DNA from: Paenibacillus borealis
Lineage (GTDB): Bacteria; Bacillota; Bacilli; Paenibacillales; Paenibacillaceae
Direction: 5' to 3'
Length of the DNA: 64,000 nt
Assembly: GCF_000758665.1 (NCBI RefSeq)
Contig: NZ_CP009285.1
Span: 6,758,001 to 6,822,000 of the forward strand
Part shown: positions 43,969 to 51,957 of the stretch, piece after piece
Layout of the letters: every line of letters begins with the position of its first letter
Position numbering within the stretch: the first letter of the stretch is position 1
The notes under the pieces: generated by a model
What the model saw: only the letters and a program-made list of their open reading frames with translations
The model's database searches: none
Told to the model about the DNA's origin: nothing
Translations under genes and position numbers: made by a program

Positions 43969-44155
43969 TAACTGCACTTTGTACAATTAAAACCAGGGGT
44001 TCCAGCCTAATTTACGATTTAACTGCACTTTATACATTTATATTTCATAAAAAGGCTCATTCCAGCCAGTCCGGAAGATTTTAACTGCACTGAGTACAGT
44101 TATTCGTCTCCCGTGCGGCAGCGGTGCAGGAATAGCTGCATGAAATACAGTTAAA
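43969..44155. repeat. 187-bp element with four dyad units (copy A), inside the sdh operon
   Basis: Four imperfect palindromes of about 23 bases: 43969-43992, 44018-44041, 44079-44104 and 44131-44155. Each has a left half like TTAACTGCA and a right half like TGTACAGTTAA or its variant TACAATTAA. Start-to-start spacing is 49, 61 and 52 bases. The copy at 61330-61516 has the same length and almost the same spacing, and the DNA between units 2 and 3 is about two-thirds identical (18 of 27 bases near its end, by eye). GATTCC lies 5 bases outside each end (43958-43963 and 44161-44166), which could be a target duplication. No ORF. Not a CRISPR: units are dyads, too short and not identical. Confidence 0.75.
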
Positions 44156-44223
44156 CTGCAGATTCCCCGCGGCCAGGACATGCGAGCCATTCAGCGTCCC
44201 TACTGTACTGCCGCTTCGTCCTA

Positions 44224-45966
44224 TCAGTCCTTCGAGTAATCCCGCACCCGCGGAGGAATCAGCGATACATCCACTTCCTCGTACGAGATTTGCGGGCCGT
44301 CGGCACTCCAGGTAGCTTTGGTCGTCTTGAGGAATTCCTCATCATTGCGCTTCGGGAAGTCCGGCTTGTAATGGGCGCCGCGGCTTTCATTGCGCAGGAG
44401 TGCTCCAAGAGTCATTGCTTCGGACAGCTCCAGCATATTCCACAGCTGGCGGGTGAAGGCTACGCCCTGGTTGCTCCAGCGTGAAGTGTCGCTCATGTTG
44501 ATGTTGCGGTAGCGTTCCTTCAGCTCTTTGATTTTGCCGATGGTTGCCTCAAGCTTCTTATTCTCGCGTACCACGGTCATGTTCGCCGTCATCCATTCGC
44601 CAAGCTCCTTGTGGATCACGTAAGCATTCTCCGTACCTGTCATCCCCAGCAGAGACTCATATTTATCCGTCTGTGTCTTATGGAAGCTGTCGAATACCGT
44701 GGAGGAGATATCCTGCACCGATTTCTTGAGGCCCTTGATATATTCCACAGCCTTCGGCCCGGAGACCATACCGCCATAAATGGCCGATACCAGCGAGTTC
44801 GCGCCAAGGCGGTTTGCCCCGTGGTACTGATATTCACATTCCCCTGCGGCGAACAGGCCGGGAATATTCGTCATCTGGTTATAGTCAACCCACATGCCGC
44901 CCATCGAATAATGCACAGCGGGGAAGATTTTCATCGGTATTTTGCGGGGATCATCCCCCATGAACTTCTCGTAGATCTCGATAATACCGCCCAGCTTGAC
45001 GTCGAGCTCCTTCGGGTCCTTATGCGAAAGATCCAGGTACACCATGTTCTCGCCGTTAATGCCCAGTCCCTGATCCACACATACATTGAAAATCTCACGT
45101 GTAGCGATATCGCGCGGCACCAGATTACCGTAGGAAGGATATTTCTCTTCGAGGAAATACCACGGCTTGCCGTCCTTGTAGGTCCAGATGCGCCCGCCTT
45201 CGCCGCGCGCCGATTCTGACATCAGCCGCAGCTTGTCATCACCCGGGATCGCTGTCGGGTGGATCTGAATGAATTCCCCGTTCGCATAATGCACACCCTG
45301 CTGATATACAGCGCTTGCAGCGGTTCCTGTATTGATGACCGAGTTCGTCGTTTTGCCGAAAATAATCCCCGGACCGCCGCTTGCCAGAATGACCGCATCC
45401 GCCGGGAAGGTCTGAATCTCCATCGTCTTCAGATTCTGGGCGCTGATGCCGCGGCATACACGCTCGTCATCGAGAATGACGGAGAGGAACTCCCAGTTCT
45501 CGCTTTTGGTTACCAGGCCTTCAGCTTCCCAGCGGCGCACCTGCTCATCCAGCGCATACAGCAGCTGCTGGCCGGTTGTCGCCCCCGCGAACGCTGTACG
45601 GTGGCGCTTCGTTCCGCCGAACCGGCGGAAATCGAGCAGCCCCTCCGGCGTACGGTTGAACATAACGCCCATCCGGTCCATCAGGTGGATAATGCCCGGT
45701 GCGGCTTCGCACATCGCTTTGACCGGAGGCTGGTTGGCCAGGAAGTCGCCGCCGTAGACGGTATCATCGAAATGCTCCCAGGGCGAGTCTCCCTCGCCCT
45801 TTGTATTTACTGCGCCGTTGATGCCGCCTTGCGCGCAGACCGAATGTGATCTTTTGACAGGGACCAGTGAGAATAGATGTACATGCGCGCCGGATTCGGC
45901 GGCCTTAATGGTAGCCATCAGGCCGGCCAGACCGCCGCCCACGATGATAATATCGGCTGATGCCAT
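44224..45966 (-). CDS. sdhA: Succinate dehydrogenase flavoprotein subunit
   Basis: 580 residues. It oxidises succinate to fumarate in the TCA cycle on the cytoplasmic face of the membrane. The FAD fold starts IIIVGGGLAGL, and His41 in KRSHSVCAQGG is the FAD-linked residue. Catalytic regions include HPTAIPGDDKLRLMSESARG-type sequence with SARGEGG, and HYSMGGMWVDYN. ANRLGANSLVSAIYGG is the second FAD contact. AGGAGGGG lies before the ATG. It lies 35 bases after sdhC, as in other Bacillus-type operons. Confidence 0.97.
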   Translation of the reverse strand: MASADIIIVGGGLAGLMATIKAAESGAHVHLFSLVPVKRSHSVCAQGGINGAVNTKGEGDSPWEHFDDTVYGGDFLANQPPVKAMCEAAPGIIHLMDRMGVMFNRTPEGLLDFRRFGGTKRHRTAFAGATTGQQLLYALDEQVRRWEAEGLVTKSENWEFLSVILDDERVCRGISAQNLKTMEIQTFPADAVILASGGPGIIFGKTTNSVINTGTAASAVYQQGVHYANGEFIQIHPTAIPGDDKLRLMSESARGEGGRIWTYKDGKPWYFLEEKYPSYGNLVPRDIATREIFNVCVDQGLGINGENMVYLDLSHKDPKELDVKLGGIIEIYEKFMGDDPRKIPMKIFPAVHYSMGGMWVDYNQMTNIPGLFAAGECEYQYHGANRLGANSLVSAIYGGMVSGPKAVEYIKGLKKSVQDISSTVFDSFHKTQTDKYESLLGMTGTENAYVIHKELGEWMTANMTVVRENKKLEATIGKIKELKERYRNINMSDTSRWSNQGVAFTRQLWNMLELSEAMTLGALLRNESRGAHYKPDFPKRNDEEFLKTTKATWSADGPQISYEEVDVSLIPPRVRDYSKD

Positions 45967-46001
45967 GATTGTTCCCCTCCTATATTAAAATCTGTATATT
46001 C

Positions 46002-46667
46002 CTAAATAAAGCTGCGCAGCGACTGCATCGCCGTGGCCGCGGTTTGGAATTCATCATCACGGAAAGTCACCAGTGACAGTACGAACATGAAGGTAACAAG
46101 TACGAACACACCGAGACAGAGGATAGAGGACACCCGCTGCGAACGCGGCCCCACAGTAATACCCCAGCTGATCAGGAAGGACCACAGGCCATTGGAGAAA
46201 TGGAAGCAGGCTGCTACAATACCGATGATATAGAAGGTCATCAGCAGCGGATTAGTCACAATATTGTGCATGACACCGCCCAGTTCTTCATGCTCTACAT
46301 TTCCAAGCGCCACCTGGACACGGGTATCGTACAGATGCCAGACAATGAAGATGAAGGTGACAATTCCACTGATGCGCTGCAGCGTATAACGCCAGTTTCT
46401 TTCCAGATTGTAGCGGTTCAGGTTCGGCTTCGACTGATACGCAATGTACAGGCCGTACACTCCGTGGTACAGCAGCGGCAGCCAGATGCCGAACAATTCC
46501 AGGAAGAAGACGAGCGGCAGGCTGTTCAGCCACAGCACACTGTCTGTGAAACCGGAAGCACCACCCTCTACTGCTGCGAAGTTCGTCAGCATGTGCTCAA
46601 GGAAAAAGGCCCCAAGCGGGATAATGCCGAGCAAGGAATGAATCTTTCTGGAATAAAATCCTCTCAT
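46002..46667 (-). CDS. sdhC: Succinate dehydrogenase cytochrome b558 subunit
   Basis: 221 residues with five membrane helices, the Bacillus-type single anchor that carries two hemes and the quinone site. HSLLGIIPLGAFFLEHMLTN includes heme-ligand histidines; further histidines are in LLYHGVYGLYIAYQ, FIFIVWHLYDTRV and CFHFSNGLWSFLI. AAGGGG lies 9 bases before the ATG. First gene of sdhCAB, downstream of a 456-bp control region shared with a divergent LysR gene. Confidence 0.95.
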   Translation of the reverse strand: MRGFYSRKIHSLLGIIPLGAFFLEHMLTNFAAVEGGASGFTDSVLWLNSLPLVFFLELFGIWLPLLYHGVYGLYIAYQSKPNLNRYNLERNWRYTLQRISGIVTFIFIVWHLYDTRVQVALGNVEHEELGGVMHNIVTNPLLMTFYIIGIVAACFHFSNGLWSFLISWGITVGPRSQRVSSILCLGVFVLVTFMFVLSLVTFRDDEFQTAATAMQSLRSFI

Positions 46668-46690
46668 GCAAAGTGTCCCCTTTCCAATTA

Positions 46691-46704
46691 AAACAGCGTT
46701 TTCA
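46691..46704 (-). promoter_or_regulatory. cre-like (CcpA) site before sdhC
   Basis: On the minus strand TGAAAACGCTGTTT, close to TGWAARCGYTWWCW. It lies between 24 and 37 bases above the sdhC start, so a bound CcpA would block leaving RNA polymerase. Repression of TCA-cycle genes by glucose is common in Bacilli. Confidence 0.45.
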
Positions 46705-46828
46705 AATTATCTTTTTAAAGAGCATACACCGCCGGGAGTACAGTTGAAACAGGGCAGCGGCAGGCTGCAGCAAGCAGCAAAATGTCTATTTGCACCACTT
46801 TTCATTGTTTTCCCGGACTTTGCTTTAT

Positions 46829-46847
46829 TATTCACAATATGTGAATA
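46829..46847. promoter_or_regulatory. 19-bp perfect palindrome upstream of sdhCAB
   Basis: TATTCACA-ATA-TGTGAATA. The half-sites resemble the TGTGA of CRP/FNR and Rex boxes, but in the opposite order (TCACA first). It is likely an operator of an unidentified dimeric regulator, possibly the divergent LysR protein. Confidence 0.6.
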
Positions 46848-46946
46848 TCCTGTGTCACTTTTCATGTTACTCTTTTTTCGCTTATAAGGGAATTGCAATC
46901 TAATTATTAATCGTTATACAATAAACGCATAAGAATATTTTTAATA

Positions 46947-46961
46947 TGATAATAATTCTCA
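46947..46961. promoter_or_regulatory. Fur box upstream of sdhCAB and the LysR gene
   Basis: TGATAATAATTCTCA matches the 7-1-7 Bacillus Fur consensus TGATAATNATTATCA at all but one position. It is 280 bases above sdhC and about 160 bases above the LysR start. SdhCAB holds three Fe-S clusters and heme, so repression under iron limitation would fit. PerR and Zur consensus fit less well. Confidence 0.65.
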
Positions 46962-47123
46962 TTTAGATTGGGAATTCACTTCATTTTCAGATGAATACTC
47001 ATATATATCAAGGTTTCTTCCGTCTCCCGGCTATGCTTTTTATCACTAATTCATCGAAATCTTTAACTATCCATTATCTAATTTAATCCGCTGTTTACAG
47101 ATTGGGACAAAGGAGTGCTTGTA

Positions 47124-48023
47124 ATGTACGATGATTTAGATGCTTTTGCTGCGGTTGTGGAGCATTCCAGCCTGAACCGGGCCTCCCGCCAGCTTAACCT
47201 GTCCCAACCCGCCCTGTCCCGCAAAATCTCCAAGCTGGAGGAACGGCTCGGCGTCGCCCTGTTTCACCGTTTCGGCAAACGGCTGGAGCTTACCGAGGTA
47301 GGACGGCTTACTTATACCTATGCGCTGGAGCAGCGGCAGCAGCGGTCCAAATTCCTGGAAGCGTTATCTAAGTTCAAGGAAGGCGAACCGCAGCTGGTTA
47401 CACTGGGGGCCAGCCTGACCACGCTGCAGACCACATTGCCTCCGCTGGTGAACGCCTACATGGAGAAATACCCGGCGGCCGAGCTGAAGCTGATCACCGG
47501 GAAGACGCATGAGATGGTTACCGCAGTCAGCGAGGGCAAATGCGATGTCGGCATCATCGCCTCCCAGGTTCAGGAGCCGGGCCTGCGCTGCATCCCGCTG
47601 TTCGAGGACCAGCTCCGGCTGGTCGTCGCCGAACATCATCCGCTGGCCCAGTCTCCGCGGCTCACGATGGAGCATCTCTCACGGCTGCCGATGATTCTCT
47701 TCTCCAAGGGCACCTGGTACCGCCGGACAACAGATGATCTGTTCCAGCGCTGCGGCGTTGATCCTGATGTGCGGATGGAGATCGACTCCTTCGAAGCGAT
47801 CGTCCGGCTGCTGCCGACCATCAAGGCCGCCGCCCTGCTGCCGAAGTCCTATCTCCGCCCGGAGCTGCTGAACGGCGGCGGACTTGTCTCCCTGCACATC
47901 AAGGAGCTGGAGCAGACACAGCGGACCACCTGCCTGATCTACCAGGGCAGCGGAGGACTCAGCACAGCGGCGCGCTGTCTCGTCCAGGTGACCGAGGAGG
48001 TCTTTCTGTCCGGACGCGAATAA
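47124..48023 (+). CDS. LysR-family regulator divergent from sdhCAB
   Basis: 299 residues from the ATG at 47124, where AAAGGAG lies 8 bases upstream; the GTG at 47115 is too close. The helix-turn-helix covers 1-60 (FAAVVEHSSLNRASRQLNLS, then PALSRKISKLEERLG). The co-inducer domain begins near residue 88 (QLVTLGASLTTLQTTLPPLV). Its place back-to-back with sdhCAB makes that operon the first candidate target; LysR proteins such as CcpC control other TCA-cycle genes in Bacilli. The effector is unknown. Confidence 0.9.
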   Translation: MYDDLDAFAAVVEHSSLNRASRQLNLSQPALSRKISKLEERLGVALFHRFGKRLELTEVGRLTYTYALEQRQQRSKFLEALSKFKEGEPQLVTLGASLTTLQTTLPPLVNAYMEKYPAAELKLITGKTHEMVTAVSEGKCDVGIIASQVQEPGLRCIPLFEDQLRLVVAEHHPLAQSPRLTMEHLSRLPMILFSKGTWYRRTTDDLFQRCGVDPDVRMEIDSFEAIVRLLPTIKAAALLPKSYLRPELLNGGGLVSLHIKELEQTQRTTCLIYQGSGGLSTAARCLVQVTEEVFLSGRE

Positions 48024-48030
48024 CCTAAAT

Positions 48031-48075
48031 CACCCGGCAGGCCTCCATATCGCTATGGATTAGCCTGCCGGGTGA
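48031..48075. terminator. Hairpin between the converging LysR and binding-protein genes
   Basis: CACCCGGCAGGC pairs with GCCTGCCGGGTG (12 bp), with a small inner ATAGC/GCTAT stem. No clean T-run follows on either strand, so termination strength is uncertain, but its position between two converging genes fits. Confidence 0.6.
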
Positions 48076-48103
48076 TCGTGTAACAGGGTTTTATTTAATT
48101 GAA

Positions 48104-49759
48104 TTAGCGGAACTTGCCTGCATCAATGGCTGCTTGCTTCTCATCCAGAACTTCCTGGTAGCCTGCATCCAGGTAAGTCTTCTTGGCTGCTTCATACGTA
48201 GCGTCGAATTCAGCTTCCGGAGCCAGCACGACCTTCACGTACAGTTCCTGGAACAGCGTATTCAGGTCCGCTTTATATTCGTTCACCTTCTCAAGTACAA
48301 CGTTGAACAGGGCATCCGGTGTACGGAATTCGGCAACTTCATCATAGTACTTCACTAGATCATCAGCAAGCGTCTCATAGCCGGCCGGTGCCCAGTTGCG
48401 GAGATTAGCGGTACGGGTTTTGGCTGCATCCGGATATTGGGCAATTTCGGTCACAAGGCCCCAGTAGTCTTTGTTATTGTTCTGTGACAGGACAGATTCG
48501 CCTTTGTAATCAGGATTCTTCAGCGCGATACCGTCTGCATCAAGCGTATAGTTCTCGCCTTCAATACCGTTCTGGAATTTGAACAGGTTCTCCGGCTGGC
48601 TGAGCCATTCCAGATACATCCAGACTGCGGCGCGTTCTTCAGGGGTGGATTCATAGTTAATCCCCATAATGAAGCCGAATGGCCAGTAAGCGCGCCCTTG
48701 TGGCTTTTTGCCTTCCGGAACACCTGCATAAGGAGGAACTACGGCAAATTCAGCCTCCGGGTTATTCTGCAGGGTAGCCGCAAAGACATCCGTATTGTTT
48801 GCCAGATAGAAGCCGAAGTTACCTGTTTTGCCGGCTACAAATTCAGCTTTGACCTTGGGCTCGTCGTTGCGCAGGTAGAATTCTTTATCAACGAGGCCGT
48901 TATTGTACTGATAGTTCAGGTTACGCAGGTAAGCCTCTGTATCAGCGGTGGTCAGATCTGCCACGCTAAGGTCGGAGTACAGCGCACGGTATTTCGCGTC
49001 GACCGGCCATTCACGGAAGGCATAGTTAAAGTTGAAGAAGTTCTGCAGCAGATTTCCGCTGGTCACACCTAGTCCTGCTTCCTTCCATTTGACCAGCATT
49101 TCGTTGTATTTCTCAAGCGAGGTCAAGTCCTCAACCTTCATGCCGACCTTTTCAACCCAGTCCTTGCGGATAATGTTGACGAAGTTGTCGGCTTCAGGAC
49201 GGGCGGCGAAGAAGAAGGTTTTCTGATCATCCACTGTACCGTACTGCTCGATGGTGGAGCCCATGTTCTTCCAGTAAGTTGGTGCGTAATTTTCGATTTC
49301 AGCATAGTCCAGCGGCTGCATAACATCCTCACCATAATAGGTAAGCGCTTGCGGCATATCGTAGTGGAAGATAATATCAGGAGCTTTATGCGAAGCCAGC
49401 AGCTGTTCGTAATCCGTTACCTCTTTGGCGCGGGTAATCGGCACATAATTGACTTCGATATTATACTTGTCGCCGAATTCAGCTTGTACCCAGCGGGTAT
49501 AATAGTTGTCGGACACATTCCAGCCCTCATACGCCCGTTCGTAGACCGGAATATCCAGCGAGACCTTCTTCTCGAAGCCTTTGGAGTAATCCGGGAAACT
49601 TCCTTCGGTCTGGTTCGTGGCTGCGGCTGATTCTGCCGGGGCAGTGGTAGGCTCAGTGTTGCCATTCTTAGCGTTGTTATTTCCGCCGGAGCATCCGGCC
49701 AGCATACCGGCCGTCATCACAGACGCCATCATTAATGATACGAAACCTTTTTTGTTCAT
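48104..49759 (-). CDS. Extracellular solute-binding lipoprotein of a second sugar ABC transporter
   Basis: 551 residues from the ATG at 49759 (GGGGG 7 bases upstream; upstream in-frame ATG without a site). Lipoprotein signal with lipobox MLAGCSG at about residue 22, then an Asn/Thr-rich spacer. The body resembles LplA-like family 1 binding proteins of Paenibacillus (VYERAYEGWNVSDNYYTRW, PALYWKNMGS-type region, GRAYWPFGFIMGI). It should deliver an unknown saccharide to the two permeases encoded upstream. Last gene of the unit; the preceding gap is 62 bases. Confidence 0.9.
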   Translation of the reverse strand: MNKKGFVSLMMASVMTAGMLAGCSGGNNNAKNGNTEPTTAPAESAAATNQTEGSFPDYSKGFEKKVSLDIPVYERAYEGWNVSDNYYTRWVQAEFGDKYNIEVNYVPITRAKEVTDYEQLLASHKAPDIIFHYDMPQALTYYGEDVMQPLDYAEIENYAPTYWKNMGSTIEQYGTVDDQKTFFFAARPEADNFVNIIRKDWVEKVGMKVEDLTSLEKYNEMLVKWKEAGLGVTSGNLLQNFFNFNYAFREWPVDAKYRALYSDLSVADLTTADTEAYLRNLNYQYNNGLVDKEFYLRNDEPKVKAEFVAGKTGNFGFYLANNTDVFAATLQNNPEAEFAVVPPYAGVPEGKKPQGRAYWPFGFIMGINYESTPEERAAVWMYLEWLSQPENLFKFQNGIEGENYTLDADGIALKNPDYKGESVLSQNNNKDYWGLVTEIAQYPDAAKTRTANLRNWAPAGYETLADDLVKYYDEVAEFRTPDALFNVVLEKVNEYKADLNTLFQELYVKVVLAPEAEFDATYEAAKKTYLDAGYQEVLDEKQAAIDAGKFR

Positions 49760-49821
49760 CGCAATTCCCCCATTTGTCATTTTCGGATTCAAAAGATTTA
49801 CTTATATACTAGGGCGCTGGA

Positions 49822-50721
49822 CTACTCCTTGACTGCCCCGAGCATAACACCTTGAACGAAGTATTTCTGGACGAACGGATACACACAGAGAATAGGCAGA
49901 GTAGCAAATACTACAACGGATGCCTTAAGGACCTCAGGATTACTGAGCTGTACCTGGGTGGCTTCCAGCTGGAAGCTTTCACTCGCCTGGATAACCAGAT
50001 AATAGAGCTTGAGCTGCAGCGGCCGCAGGGAGATCTCATGCTTAATATAGAACAGGGCATCCTGGTAAGCATTCCAGCGGCCGACTGCGTAGAAGAGGGC
50101 AAGTGTCGCCATAATCGGCTTGGACAGCGGCAGGACAATGCTGAACAGGATACGGAAATGCCCGGCACCGTCGATCCGCGCCGATTCTTCCAGACTTACC
50201 GGTATACCGTGCGTTAGCGAAGTCTTCATAATCAGCAGATTGAAGGCACTGAACGAGAGCGGCAGAACCAGTGACCAGATCGTATCCATCAGTCCCAGAT
50301 TGTTAATATTCATATAGTCCGGAATGATGCCTCCACTGAAGTACATCGTGAACAGGAAGATGAAGGTGATGACCCGGCGGCCCTTGAACTGGGCTCTCGA
50401 CAGCGGGTAAGCGGCACAGATGGTCAGAATCATTCCCAGAATCGTGAATAGTACAGTCACGATAACCGTGATATACAATGAACGGAGGATACTGGCATCC
50501 GCGAAGATTTTTTTGTACGCTTCGATGGTGAAGCCCTGCGGCCACAGAAAGACCTTATTGGCAATGACAAAGGAGTCAGAGCTCAGGGATTTCGATACGA
50601 CATGAATAAACGGCAGCAGGCATATTAGCGAGACTAAGATGATTGCCAAGCGGATCAGAAATTCCCAGATATCTATACGTGCTTTATGGGGTACGGCAGA
50701 GCCCCCGGCTGTTGCTTTCAT
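49822..50721 (-). CDS. Carbohydrate ABC transporter permease, LplC type (second system)
   Basis: 299 residues, six membrane helices. The EAA loop is SLEESARIDGAGHFRILFSI, and the end VYPFVQKYFVQGVMLGAVKE is the typical LplC C-terminus. GGAGAGG lies before the ATG. It begins 14 bases after the LplB-type gene and forms the channel with it. Like the first system, no ATPase is encoded nearby. Confidence 0.92.
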   Translation of the reverse strand: MKATAGGSAVPHKARIDIWEFLIRLAIILVSLICLLPFIHVVSKSLSSDSFVIANKVFLWPQGFTIEAYKKIFADASILRSLYITVIVTVLFTILGMILTICAAYPLSRAQFKGRRVITFIFLFTMYFSGGIIPDYMNINNLGLMDTIWSLVLPLSFSAFNLLIMKTSLTHGIPVSLEESARIDGAGHFRILFSIVLPLSKPIMATLALFYAVGRWNAYQDALFYIKHEISLRPLQLKLYYLVIQASESFQLEATQVQLSNPEVLKASVVVFATLPILCVYPFVQKYFVQGVMLGAVKE

Positions 50722-50735
50722 GGTTCCTCTCCTTT

Positions 50736-51692
50736 CTACAATATTCCATCCTCGCCAAGTTTCTTGGCTACACGGTCCGCTGAAATTACCAGAATAATAC
50801 CGATGACGGACTGGAATAATCCGATGGCTGTCGCCCGGCTGAAGTTGCCGCTCTCGATCCCCCAGCGGTACACCAGCACCGGAATGGTCGTGGTGAACTC
50901 TGTGGTGGCCTTATTCTGCAGAGCATAAATACGCTCGAATGAGCCATCCATCACTTTCCCCAGAGCCATGATCAGCAAGGTCACAATAGTCGCACGGATG
51001 GAAGGCAGCGTGATATTCCACACTTTTCTCCAGCGTCCTGCTCCATCGACCGTAGCCGCTTCATACATCTCCGGATTAATCCCGCTCATCGCCGCCAGGT
51101 AGATAATGGTGCCCCAGCCCATACTCTGCCACACACCGATGGCCAGATAGCTGATCAGCCAGTTATTATCTTCCTGCAGGAACGGAATACGGGTACCGCC
51201 CATGAGTTCAATCAGATTGTTAACAACACCGCCGCCTTCACTAAGAAGCTGATAAGCGATGGCCCCGATAATGACCCAGGACAGGAAGTGAGGCAAGTAC
51301 AATATCGTCTGATTAATACGCTTGAAGCGTATGCTTTTGACCTCATTCAGCAGCAGCGCCAGCACAATCGGCATCGTGAAGCTGAAGCAGAGGTCAAGCA
51401 CGTTGAGCAGCAGCGTATTCCGGACGGCCTTAATGAAATCAGCCTTGGCGAAAAGCTCCTGGAAGACCTCCATCCCGACCCACTCACTGCCCCAGAAGCC
51501 TCTGGCAATCTTATAATCCTTAAAAGCGATTACAAGTCCGGTCATCGGCAAATATTTGAATACGATTACAAATGCCAGCGGAAGCATTACGAGCAGATAA
51601 AGCTGCCAGTCACGCTGTAGATAATAGGCGAATCCCTGTTTTCTTCTTAATAAAGGACTTTGATTTGTTTTTGAAGCGCTTGCAATTTTCAA
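50736..51692 (-). CDS. Carbohydrate ABC transporter permease, LplB type (second system)
   Basis: 318 residues. The start is TTG at 51692, supported by AGGAGG 7 bases upstream. A short basic head precedes six membrane helices; FKYLPMTGLVIAFKDYKIAR is the LplB-type motif and EAATVDGAGRWRKVWNITLP the EAA loop. First gene of the second transport operon, 240 bases downstream of the membrane-bound AraC-type regulator gene. A cre-like site lies in that gap. Confidence 0.92.
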   Translation of the reverse strand: MKIASASKTNQSPLLRRKQGFAYYLQRDWQLYLLVMLPLAFVIVFKYLPMTGLVIAFKDYKIARGFWGSEWVGMEVFQELFAKADFIKAVRNTLLLNVLDLCFSFTMPIVLALLLNEVKSIRFKRINQTILYLPHFLSWVIIGAIAYQLLSEGGGVVNNLIELMGGTRIPFLQEDNNWLISYLAIGVWQSMGWGTIIYLAAMSGINPEMYEAATVDGAGRWRKVWNITLPSIRATIVTLLIMALGKVMDGSFERIYALQNKATTEFTTTIPVLVYRWGIESGNFSRATAIGLFQSVIGIILVISADRVAKKLGEDGIL

Positions 51693-51882
51693 ATTTCCAC
51701 CTCCTGCCTTCAGCGTTTTCCATGCCGGCTCATGTTCTCCGGCTCTGAGTCCAATGCTATCCCCTTTCCCCGTTCTTGAAAATCATGAGTATTGATGATC
51801 ACCATCAAATTTGATTGAAGTGCCGTTCTAAAGGCCTTTGCAGCACAATTATGATCAAATGTGATAGGCATTCCCAAAAGTA

Positions 51883-51896
51883 ATAAAGCGCTTTCA
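51883..51896 (-). promoter_or_regulatory. cre-like (CcpA) site before the second transport operon
   Basis: On the minus strand TGAAAGCGCTTTAT, one base off the CcpA consensus in the last positions. It lies about 190 bases above the LplB-type start. Carbon-catabolite control of a sugar transporter would be expected. Confidence 0.5.
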
Positions 51897-51905
51897 TATG
51901 TGAAC

Positions 51906-51957
51906 AAAAAAAATCCGGCCAGGAGAAGGCTCCTAGGAGCTCTTACTCTTGGCCGAT
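51906..51957 (-). terminator. Terminator overlapping the end of the AraC-type gene
   Basis: On the minus strand the arms ATCGGCC and GGCCGGAT frame inner arms GAGCTCC/GGAGC-type sequence, and a run of eight T follows. The upstream arm lies inside the last codons of the AraC-type gene (stop at 51933), so the coding end and the hairpin are shared. Confidence 0.8.

Larger units (their letters stand above)
46668..47123. promoter_or_regulatory. Control region between sdhCAB and the divergent LysR gene
   Basis: 456 bases without an ORF that has a ribosome site. From the sdhC side: a cre-like site (46691-46704), a 19-bp perfect palindrome (46829-46847), AT-rich DNA and a Fur box (46947-46961). Promoter hexamers are ambiguous because of the AT content. 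Confidence 0.6.

Noticed and set aside
43969..44155. CRISPR array
   Set aside because: Units are about 23-base imperfect dyads that differ from each other, spacing is unequal (49/61/52), there are no cas genes, and the inter-unit DNA is partly conserved in the second copy.
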